Of a stretch of 11,933 bases of DNA, positions 7,181-11,933 are shown piece after piece. Origin of the DNA: an uncultured Pseudomonadota bacterium (GTDB lineage Bacteria > Pseudomonadota > Gammaproteobacteria > Burkholderiales > SG8-39); assembly GCA_903864555.1 (NCBI GenBank), contig CAIPGJ010000104.1:1-11933 (forward strand), given 5' to 3'. The notes under the pieces are model-generated. The model had not been told where the DNA came from. It searched no databases and saw only the letters and a program-made list of their open reading frames with translations. The stretch's first letter is position 1, and every line of letters starts with the position of its first letter. A program made the translations under genes and the position numbers.

Positions 7181-8173
7181 ATGTTTGCATCGAAATTTTC
7201 ACGGGTCGCGGCCGCCATGGCGACGGCCATGGTCGCGCTGTCCGTGCCGGCATCGCCGGCCCATGCCCAGGCCTGGCCGGCCAGGCCGGTGGCGCTGGTG
7301 GTCCCGCTGGCACCGGGAGGCCCCGCCGATGGTGAGGCGCGCCTCTATACCGACAAGCTCCAGGGTGCGCTCGGTCAGCCCTTCGTGTTCGACTTCCGCG
7401 CCGGCGCCGGCACCACCATCGGCACAGCCTACGCGGCCAAGTCGGCGCCGGATGGCTACACCTTCCTGCTGCACAACGGCGGCTTCACCATCCATCCGAA
7501 TTTCTATCCGGACCTGCCCTACAACGTGCTGAAGCACTTCGACCCGGTCACCCAGGTGAGCGAGCGCGCCACCATCCTGATGGTGAGCCCGGTCGCGCTG
7601 CCCGATGTGCAGTCCATCGCCGACCTGATCGCCTATGGCAAGGCCAATCCGGGCCGGCTCAACTGCGGCACCTCGGGGCAGGGCGGCATCACCCACATCG
7701 TCTGTGCCTCGCTGTCATCGGCCATCAACATTCCGATCACCGCCATCCACTACAAGGGCGCGGCACAGAACCAGATCGACCTGATTGCCGGGCGCATCCA
7801 TCTCTCGGCGGGCACGCTGTTCAACGCGCTGCCGCAACTGAAGTCAGGCAAGCTGCGGCCGGTTGCGGCGCTGAATCCCGAACGCTCCAGGCTGCTGCCC
7901 GACCTGAAGACCTCCTTCGAACAGGGTGCCGACGTCGAGCACCCGACCTGGCTGGGCATCTTCGCGCCGGCCGGGACGCCGCCGGCCATCGTCAACCGCT
8001 TCAATGCCGAACTGAAAAAGATCGTGTTCGCGCCCGACAACGTGAAGCAGCTCGACAGCCAGGGCATCGTCCCGGTGGTGAGCATGCCTGATGCCTTTCG
8101 CAAACGCATTGCTGCCGAATCGGTGCGCTGGAAGAAAATCATCCAGGAAAAAGGCATCACCGGCGGGGAGTGA
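7181..8173 (+). CDS. Second Bug/TctC-family periplasmic substrate-binding protein
   Basis: This 330-residue protein is a second Bug-type receptor. Its signal peptide has a basic start (K5, R8), a hydrophobic core (9-22) and the cleavage site AHA before Q30. The mature start WPARPVALVVPLAPGGPAD is the family's first ligand-binding strand and loop, followed by GAGTTIGTAYAAKSAPDGYTFLL, YKGAAQNQIDLIAGRI and FAPAGTPPAIVNRFNAEL, all canonical positions. It diverges clearly from the receptor at 1136-2125 (PLAPGGPADGEAR against GQASGGGTDLVAR in the first loop), so the two probably bind different ligands or recognise different forms of one compound. It is transcribed divergently from the acyl-CoA dehydrogenase, and its last 17 bp overlap the end of the convergent AlkA-like gene. 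No transporter membrane genes are adjacent. Confidence 0.93.
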   Translation: MFASKFSRVAAAMATAMVALSVPASPAHAQAWPARPVALVVPLAPGGPADGEARLYTDKLQGALGQPFVFDFRAGAGTTIGTAYAAKSAPDGYTFLLHNGGFTIHPNFYPDLPYNVLKHFDPVTQVSERATILMVSPVALPDVQSIADLIAYGKANPGRLNCGTSGQGGITHIVCASLSSAINIPITAIHYKGAAQNQIDLIAGRIHLSAGTLFNALPQLKSGKLRPVAALNPERSRLLPDLKTSFEQGADVEHPTWLGIFAPAGTPPAIVNRFNAELKKIVFAPDNVKQLDSQGIVPVVSMPDAFRKRIAAESVRWKKIIQEKGITGGE

Positions 8174-9083
8174 TCGCCCAGAGGTAGAGCGCGGCATGCG
8201 CGCGCCACGGCCGCCAGCGTTCGGCCATGCGTAGCAGTTCGGCAGGTGAGGCGGCGCCCGCCGCGCGCAACAGGCCGATGTCGGTTTCCGGGAAGGCATC
8301 GGTGTCGCGCCCGAGGCGTATCGCCAGATAGCTGCGTGTCCAGGGGCCGAAGCCGGGCAGTTGCTTCAGCGCTTCGTTCACCTCGCCCCAGGAAGCGGCG
8401 CGCAGGTCCAGCTGGTCATGCACGATGGCACGCGCCAGTCCTTGCAGGCAGGCCACCCGCCGTGACGGCATGCCGATGGCGTCGAGATTGGCATACAGCA
8501 GCGACTGTGGTGTGAGGGCCGGGCCACAGCGCTCGGCCAGGCGGCGCAACAGCGTGGCCGCCGCCGCCACGCTGACCTGCTGGCCTGCCACGGTGCGCAC
8601 GCACAGCTCGAAAGGCTCCCAGGCTGAGGGCGGTCGCAGGCCGCGCACCGTCTGCATGCGGGCGCGCAACAGTGCGGATCGGCCCAGCACAGCTTCCATG
8701 GGTGCGGCATCGAATCGGGCATCGAAGAGTGCGGCGGCGCGCGCCAGCAGATCAGCTTGTGTGGCGGCATCCGCCATGCTTTCGGGCAGTTCGAGCAGGA
8801 GGCAGGCACGCCGGGCATCGTAGCGAAGTCTGATGCTGTCCGCTGTATCTTCTGGCCTGTCCGCTGGCTGGAGGCCGGCCTTGCGCACATAGCTGCCGCC
8901 ATCAGTGGCAGTTATGGATTCGACACCCGGGGTGAGCCGGTGGCTCAGATAGTCCAGTAAATGGCGCCAGGGGAAGGGCCGTTTCACCTGGATGGCCGTG
9001 ACGGTGGCCTGGTTCGTGACCATGGACTCGCGGCTGGCGCTTTCCCCGCTCACGGTTGTTGGGGCAGTGCGCTTGGCCGTCAT
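8157..9083 (-). CDS. alkA: AlkA-type DNA-3-methyladenine glycosylase II
   Basis: This 308-residue base-excision repair enzyme removes alkylated bases such as 3-methyladenine from DNA. The HhH-GPD domain spans about 155-300: FELCVRTVAGQQVSVAAAATLLRRL (159-182) is the family's interface helix region, QLPGFGPWTRSYLAIRLGRD (241-260) contains the helix-hairpin-helix, and Asp268 in FPETDIGL is the expected catalytic aspartate. The N-terminal part around 33-110 (RPFPWRHLLDYLSHRLTPGVE) fits the AlkA N-terminal domain. The chosen ATG (9081-9083) overlaps the upstream gene's TGA as ATGA, the arrangement expected for translational coupling; a second in-frame ATG at residue 21 (9021-9023) is closer to the conserved region and could be the real start, since the first 30 residues are rich in Thr, Ser and Ala and look poorly conserved. 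The C-terminus overlaps the Bug receptor gene by 17 bp, so the two transcripts converge. Confidence 0.92.
   Translation of the reverse strand: MTAKRTAPTTVSGESASRESMVTNQATVTAIQVKRPFPWRHLLDYLSHRLTPGVESITATDGGSYVRKAGLQPADRPEDTADSIRLRYDARRACLLLELPESMADAATQADLLARAAALFDARFDAAPMEAVLGRSALLRARMQTVRGLRPPSAWEPFELCVRTVAGQQVSVAAAATLLRRLAERCGPALTPQSLLYANLDAIGMPSRRVACLQGLARAIVHDQLDLRAASWGEVNEALKQLPGFGPWTRSYLAIRLGRDTDAFPETDIGLLRAAGAASPAELLRMAERWRPWRAHAALYLWAITPRR
9080..9083 (-). promoter_or_regulatory. ATGA stop/start overlap coupling the repair genes
   Basis: On the minus strand the four bases ATGA hold the ATG of the alkA-like gene and the TGA of the ada-like gene, with a frame shift of one. This layout is typical of translational reinitiation and supports one transcript for both proteins. 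The purine run AGAAAG a few bases upstream could help reinitiation. Confidence 0.75.
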
Positions 9084-10012
9084 GGCCGTTTCTTTCTGCC
9101 AGTGCCAGTGCCAGTGCCGGTGCCGGTGCCAGCGGCCGAGGCGCGTTCTGCCGCCAGCAGCGCGGCCTTGCGCGGCAGTCCCCAGCGATATCCGCCCAGG
9201 CTGCCATCGCCACGGATGACCCGATGGCAGGGGATCAGCAGGGCGATGCGGTTGCCCGCGCAGGCGCTGCCCACGGCACGCACGGCGCCGGCATGGCCGA
9301 TGGCCTGGGCCACTTCAGTGTAGGTGCGCGTCTCGCCGCGCGGAATGTGTGCCAGGTACTGCCACACCTTCATCTGGAAGGCCGTGCCGCGGATGTCCAG
9401 CGGCAGCTCTGGCAGGGGTAGGCCCTCCCGCAGATGGGCCCTCAGGGCGCGCATCCAGTCGCGCAAGCGGGTGTTGCCGCGGGCCGTGGCTGCCTTGAGG
9501 GTGGCGCGCGGGAATTCCTGGGCCAGCGCCTGTTGCAGTCCGGTCGCGCTGTCGCCCAGTTGCACCGAACACAGCCCGCGGTCGGTGGCCGCCAGCATCA
9601 GCAGGCCGTGCGGGATGGTTTGTATCACCCAGGAGATCTGCGTCGACTCGCCGCCCTTGCGGTACTCACCCGGTGTCATGCCCAGGCGGCTGTCGGTGCG
9701 TTCGTAGACCCGGCTGCCTGAGCCGTAACCGGCTGCATGAATGGCCTCGGTGACGCTGGCCTGGGTGTGCAGGCCGCGCTTCAATGCCTTCAGGCGACAG
9801 GCCTCGGCGTAATCACGCGGGCTGATCCCCAGTGCAGCCTTGAAGCTGCGCTGCAGATGCCAGGGGCTGAGCCCGGCGGTGCGCGCCAGGCTGGACAGGT
9901 CGAGCGCCTTGCTTTCGGCGGAGGCCTCCACCAGCGCTTCGATGCGCCGGCACAAGCCGCGCAGGGTGTCTGCGCTGGATAGGCGGGTTTTCATCCTGGC
10001 GCCATTGTGCAT
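9080..10012 (-). CDS. Ada-like AraC-type regulator fused to O6-alkylguanine-DNA methyltransferase, lacking the N-terminal sensor domain
   Basis: This 310-residue protein joins an AraC-type DNA-binding region (about 18-118; helix-turn-helix blocks LARTAGLSPWHLQRSFKAALGISP at 42-65 and TEAIHAAGYGSGSRVYER at 88-105) to a methyltransferase domain (about 125-290). The acceptor is Cys262 in PCHRVIRGDGSLGGYRWG (261-278), matching Cys321 of E. coli Ada. The Ada zinc domain that contains the phosphotriester-accepting Cys38 is absent, so the usual activation step by DNA methylphosphotriesters is not available. The C-terminus carries alternating Gly-Thr (295-305) then RKKRP, encoded by a hexanucleotide tandem repeat. 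The stop overlaps the alkA-like start (ATGA). Neither candidate start (10012, or ATG 9992-9994 at residue 7) has a good ribosome-binding site; 10012 is kept as the longest. The start lies 8 bp from a palindromic repeat element. The role is direct repair of O6-alkylguanine and perhaps regulation of this pair. Confidence 0.88.
   Translation of the reverse strand: MHNGARMKTRLSSADTLRGLCRRIEALVEASAESKALDLSSLARTAGLSPWHLQRSFKAALGISPRDYAEACRLKALKRGLHTQASVTEAIHAAGYGSGSRVYERTDSRLGMTPGEYRKGGESTQISWVIQTIPHGLLMLAATDRGLCSVQLGDSATGLQQALAQEFPRATLKAATARGNTRLRDWMRALRAHLREGLPLPELPLDIRGTAFQMKVWQYLAHIPRGETRTYTEVAQAIGHAGAVRAVGSACAGNRIALLIPCHRVIRGDGSLGGYRWGLPRKAALLAAERASAAGTGTGTGTGTGRKKRP
9101..9130. repeat. Hexanucleotide tandem repeat inside the ada-like gene
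   Basis: Five tandem six-base units occur on the + strand: three AGTGCC followed by two GGTGCC. On the coding (minus) strand they encode alternating Gly and Thr, giving the GTGTGTGTGTG tail at residues 295-305 of the methyltransferase fusion. Gain or loss of a unit changes the tail by two residues without shifting the frame and leaves the downstream ATGA overlap intact. Confidence 0.9.
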
Positions 10013-10019
10013 GAGGGGG

Positions 10020-10050
10020 CTAGTGTCCTGAATCGTTAGTTCGTTGAATA
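10020..10050 (+). repeat. Left terminal inverted repeat of the palindromic element
   Basis: These 31 bases match the reverse complement of 10185-10215 at 28 positions. Mismatches fall at the 17th, 20th and 25th bases from the outer end, so the outer 16 bases are perfect. Confidence 0.9.
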
Positions 10051-10184
10051 TGATTGCGTGCCTAGACCTGCGCTATGAATACGAAAAAGGCCGAAATTGG
10101 TGTCAGACAAGGCGCAAAGCGGAGCAAGGTTGACCACCTTGCGAGCATTTGCAACGCCGTATGGCGCCGATTCTCGGTCTTTTT

Positions 10185-10215
10185 TATTCATCGAATTAGC
10201 GATTCAGGACACTAG
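10185..10215 (-). repeat. Right terminal inverted repeat of the palindromic element
   Basis: This is the partner of the left repeat; the outer 16 bases (10200-10215) are identical in inverted orientation. The adjacent T run (10179-10185) lies just inside it and, with the preceding palindrome, could act as a terminator for transcription from the left. Confidence 0.9.
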
Positions 10216-10319
10216 TGTCGTCCCGGGCAGTCGGTGCCGCCATCCGCTTCTTGCGCCCGGCCACAGAATGTTGCAGGAATCGCCCGGAGCGCCATGCAGG
10301 CTGTGTACAATGCGTCGCC
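10216..10319. other. Short gap between the palindromic element and the PH-like membrane protein gene
   Basis: This 104-bp stretch must hold the leader of the downstream gene. TACAAT at 10306-10311 is a fair -10 match (five of six), but there is no good -35 at 16-18 bp, and it would place transcription start only a few bases from the ATG at 10320, implying a leaderless or nearly leaderless message. No ribosome-binding site is visible before 10320. Confidence 0.3.
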
Positions 10320-10757
10320 ATGCCACTCAAGCTCTCAAGACGCTATCTCTTCAGCAACGGTTTGCTGCTGGTTTGCATGGTGGCGCTGACCCTGTTTGCG
10401 GTGTTCGCCGACACCGGATTCACTGGGCCCATCGCCACGGCCGGCCTGCTGGCCTGTGCTGCCTGTTCCTTCGGCCTGCTGTGGTCGACGCACAAGTACC
10501 AGAGCACCCGCCTGAGCGATGCCGGCGTGGAGCAGGCCACCTTGCAGGGCCGTACCTTCTTCGCCTGGAGCGACGTGAAGGAAGTGCGCATGTACGCCGG
10601 CGCCTTCATTCTGGAAAGCCCCAAGGGCAAGGTACTGGTCTATCCCAAGGCCTACGAGAATCCCGAGGATGTCTCCGAATATGTGGTCACCCGCATGCGC
10701 AAGGTGCTGCAGGAGCGTGGTGGCCACGTGCCGGAACAGGACACGCGCTTTTTCTGA
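10320..10757 (+). CDS. Small membrane protein with two helices and a probable bacterial PH-like domain
   Basis: This 145-residue protein has two predicted membrane helices (about 10-31, YLFSNGLLLVCMVALTLFAV, and about 36-56, GPIATAGLLACAACSFGLLW) separated by a very short turn containing DTGFTG, then a soluble part of about 85 residues. That part reads TRLSDAGVEQATLQGRTFFAWSDVKEVRMYAGAFILESPKGKVLVYPKAYENPEDVSEYV, with the strand-rich pattern and the F.W.DVKEV turn seen in bacterial PH-like (DUF304-type) domains. Such proteins are membrane-anchored with a cytoplasmic PH fold; the role of this one is unknown. The start at 10320 is chosen because the family-like membrane helix begins soon after; the frame is open upstream to 10215 but those 35 residues (Cys/Arg-rich) look non-coding and would begin inside the repeat element. 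No functional link to the repair or catabolic genes is evident. Confidence 0.75.
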   Translation: MPLKLSRRYLFSNGLLLVCMVALTLFAVFADTGFTGPIATAGLLACAACSFGLLWSTHKYQSTRLSDAGVEQATLQGRTFFAWSDVKEVRMYAGAFILESPKGKVLVYPKAYENPEDVSEYVVTRMRKVLQERGGHVPEQDTRFF

Positions 10758-10777
10758 GCGTGGTCCGGTGCAGGCTT

Positions 10778-10811
10778 TTCCGGTAGAGCCCCCGCGGGCT
10801 CGAGGCCGGAA
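10778..10811. other. Two-part inverted repeat after the PH-like gene
   Basis: An inner stem GAGCCC (10786-10791) with GGGCTC (10796-10801) closes a CCGC loop, and an outer stem TTCCGG (10778-10783) with CCGGAA (10806-10811) encloses it across small internal loops. It begins 20 bp after the PH-like gene's stop and could help end its transcript, but no T run follows, so it is not a classical intrinsic terminator. Confidence 0.45.
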
Positions 10812-10989
10812 TAGACAATCTGATAATAATAGTCCTGTTTATTCAATGCTGAAGCTGAATACCATCCCAAAAAGATAATAATTACAGGTTGGTCTGCATG
10901 CTCGCGCGTGACCTCAGGTGCCGGTGGCGCTTCGCAGGTGTAAAGTGGCCACACAATAAAAGCAGGCCCCCAGGCCTCAGGAGGAGAGG
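10812..10989 (+). promoter_or_regulatory. AT-rich probable control region of the downstream flavoprotein gene
   Basis: This region is strikingly AT-rich between 10811 and 10890. GATAATAAT occurs twice as a direct repeat (10822-10830 and 10874-10882), 52 bp start to start, close to five helical turns. Between them ATTCA (10841-10845) faces TGAAT (10856-10860), a short dyad with the T-N-A character of LysR-type sites. Either GATAAT could serve as a -10 element, but no convincing -35 was found. A later weak pair, TTCGCA (10931-10936) and CACAAT (10952-10957), has a 15-bp spacer. Confidence 0.4.
10979..10984 (+). promoter_or_regulatory. Strong ribosome-binding site of the second flavoprotein
   Basis: AGGAGG, a perfect match to the Shine-Dalgarno core, is 5 bases before the ATG at 10990 and fixes that start. 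Confidence 0.88.
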
Positions 10990-11933
10990 ATGCAACCAGT
11001 CCATGAAGGGCAGGGCACAGGCGCGCCTGCTGCACCTGCGGACGATGTCCATGTGGATGTGCTGGTGGCCGGCGCTGGTGCTTGCGGCCTGATTGCCGCC
11101 ATTCGCGCGGCCCAGGGCGGCGCCAGCGTGAGGCTGGTGGAAAAGCTCGACTGCTTTGCCGGCGATACCACCCTGTCCACCGGGACCATCCCTGCGGCCG
11201 GCACGCGCCTGCAGCGGGAGGCTGGCATCAGCGACAGTGTCGATGGCATGGTGGCCGACATCGAGCGCATCACCGGTCCCCACGATGCCTCGCACCTGAC
11301 GCGCATGCTGGCGGCGCGCTCGGCCGAAGTGGTGCACTGGCTGATCGATCGCTGCAGCATCCGCTTCAAGCTCTATACCGACTACAAGCACATCGGCCAC
11401 CAGACGGCACGCCTGCACCTGCAGCCCAGCGGCAAGGGCCTGGACCTGGTGGAGGACCTGGCTGCAGCGGCACGACGCGAAGGCATAGCCATCGCGTTCT
11501 CCACGCCGGTGAAGCAGTTGCTCCACGATGCTTCCGGTCGCATCACCGGCGCCGAGCTGGCAGGGCCACCAGGCATGGGCGGATCGCGCCGCGTGCTGGC
11601 GAAGAAAGTCATCCTCGCCACCGGCGGCTTCGGCGGCAACACCGAACTCAAGCGCGAGTACTGCCCCGACATCGCCGAGGCGCCCTTTTTCGGCGCACCC
11701 GGCAGCGAGGGCGATGCCGTGCGGTGGGGCCGCGCACTGGGCGCGCAACTGGCCAACATCGGCGCCTATCAGCCGCATGGCAGCGTCGCCTACCCGCAAC
11801 GCCACCTGCTCACCTGGAGCGCGGCGGAAAAGGGCGCCTTTTACGTCAATCGCGCCGGCCAGCGCTTTGCCAACGAGAACATCGGCTACTCCGGCTTCGG
11901 GGCCATCTCGCGCCAGTTCGGCAACGAGGTCTA
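10990..11933 (+). CDS. FAD-dependent oxidoreductase, FAD_binding_2 superfamily (3' truncated by window)
   Basis: The first 314 residues of a flavoprotein are present and the frame is still open at the window edge, so the gene continues beyond it. The dinucleotide-binding fold is VHVDVLVAGAGACGLIAAIRAA (20-41) with Glu51 in RLVEK as the ribose-binding acid. STGTIPAAGTRLQ (63-75) matches the flavin-adjacent loop of fumarate reductase-like enzymes, VILATGGFGGN (207-217) is the second conserved block, and GAPGSEGDAVRWGRALGAQL (235-254) with FYVNRAGQRFANE (284-296) are standard family positions. An N-terminal leader of about 20 residues, rich in Gly, Ala and Pro, precedes the fold and is not a signal peptide. 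It belongs to the same superfamily as the dehydrogenase at 3505-5001 but keeps the classical ATGGFGGN motif where that protein has LAAGDFAAG, so they are distant paralogues. The function is likely a flavin-dependent dehydrogenase or reductase of an organic acid or cyclic ketone; the substrate is unknown. Confidence 0.9.
   Translation, partial: MQPVHEGQGTGAPAAPADDVHVDVLVAGAGACGLIAAIRAAQGGASVRLVEKLDCFAGDTTLSTGTIPAAGTRLQREAGISDSVDGMVADIERITGPHDASHLTRMLAARSAEVVHWLIDRCSIRFKLYTDYKHIGHQTARLHLQPSGKGLDLVEDLAAAARREGIAIAFSTPVKQLLHDASGRITGAELAGPPGMGGSRRVLAKKVILATGGFGGNTELKREYCPDIAEAPFFGAPGSEGDAVRWGRALGAQLANIGAYQPHGSVAYPQRHLLTWSAAEKGAFYVNRAGQRFANENIGYSGFGAISRQFGNEV

Larger units (their letters stand above)
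10020..10215. mobile_element. MITE-like palindromic element with CTAG-ended terminal inverted repeats
   Basis: A 196-bp stretch is bounded by inverted repeats: bases 10020-10035 are the exact reverse complement of 10200-10215 (16 bp, reading inward CTAGTGTCCTGAATCG), and the match extends to 31 bp (10020-10050 against 10185-10215) with 3 mismatches. The interior is also largely self-complementary. GCAAGGT (10124-10130) pairs with ACCTTGC (10136-10142) at the centre, and imperfect pairing such as GGCCGAAATTGG near 10089-10100 with CCGATTCTCGGTC near 10168-10180 links centre to ends. The whole unit could fold as one long hairpin. It has no coding content and is richer in A+T than its surroundings. 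Both ends show CTAG; IS630-type elements are known to insert at CTAG with TA duplication, so a non-autonomous IS630-like MITE is one reading. A host-domesticated palindromic repeat is the alternative. Copy number cannot be judged from one window. Confidence 0.75.

Noticed and set aside
9101..9130. Short tandem repeat considered as a CRISPR or iteron array
   Set aside because: Units are six bases with no spacers and lie in frame within a coding region, so this is a coding microsatellite.
10097..10786. 229-codon + strand frame running through the repeat element and the PH-like gene
   Set aside because: It starts inside the palindrome and reads the PH-like gene out of frame; the product is Arg/His/Cys-rich and has no hydrophobic helices.
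10882..11805. 307-codon minus-strand frame opposite the second flavoprotein
   Set aside because: It is antisense to a clear FAD_binding_2 sequence with a perfect AGGAGG start site and lacks any family pattern.
1..11933. Search for a defence island, phage, toxin-antitoxin or biosynthetic gene cluster
   Set aside because: All clear genes fall into catabolic, uptake, alkylation-repair or small membrane-protein classes; no nuclease, integrase, toxin or synthase motifs were seen.

Overview
The window is GC-rich (roughly 60-65 % by eye) with dense genes. It looks like a betaproteobacterial chromosome, most likely Burkholderiales (Alcaligenaceae, Comamonadaceae or Burkholderiaceae-like). The main reason is two Bug/TctC-type periplasmic solute receptors next to CoA-linked catabolic enzymes, a pattern typical of that order. 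The placement is inference from gene content; there is no rRNA or other phylogenetic marker here.

Layout. Positions 2-5614 (+ strand) form a probable catabolic operon: a zinc-free quinone-oxidoreductase-type MDR enzyme, a Bug receptor, a class III (CaiB/BaiF) acyl-CoA transferase, a large FAD-dependent dehydrogenase of the fumarate reductase/3-ketosteroid dehydrogenase superfamily, and a DUF2889 protein. The last three are tightly packed. The run ends at a perfect 16-bp-stem hairpin (5635-5670) that also serves the convergent acyl-CoA dehydrogenase (5688-6860, - strand). A 320-bp divergent gap then leads to a second Bug receptor (7181-8173, +). Its 3' end overlaps by 17 bp the end of a convergent two-gene DNA alkylation-repair unit (- strand): an Ada-like AraC/O6-alkylguanine methyltransferase fusion (9080-10012) coupled by an ATGA overlap to an AlkA-type 3-methyladenine DNA glycosylase (8157-9083).

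Immediately upstream of the ada-like start lies a compact non-coding element (10020-10215) with 31-bp imperfect terminal inverted repeats ending in CTAG. It looks like a MITE or other non-autonomous palindromic repeat. It is followed by a small two-helix membrane protein with a probable PH-like cytoplasmic domain (10320-10757), an AT-rich regulatory gap, and the start of a second FAD_binding_2 flavoprotein (10990 to the window edge, truncated).

How the genes may work together. The receptors would capture an organic acid in the periplasm, the CoA-transferase would activate it, and the flavoprotein dehydrogenases, acyl-CoA dehydrogenase and MDR reductase would carry out redox steps on a hydrophobic or cyclic substrate. 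The substrate cannot be read from the sequence. The repair pair is functionally separate. No CRISPR array, tRNA, rRNA, phage or defence system was seen. The least explained items are the palindromic element, the DUF2889 gene in the catabolic operon, and the Ada variant with no sensing domain and a repeat-encoded Gly-Thr tail.
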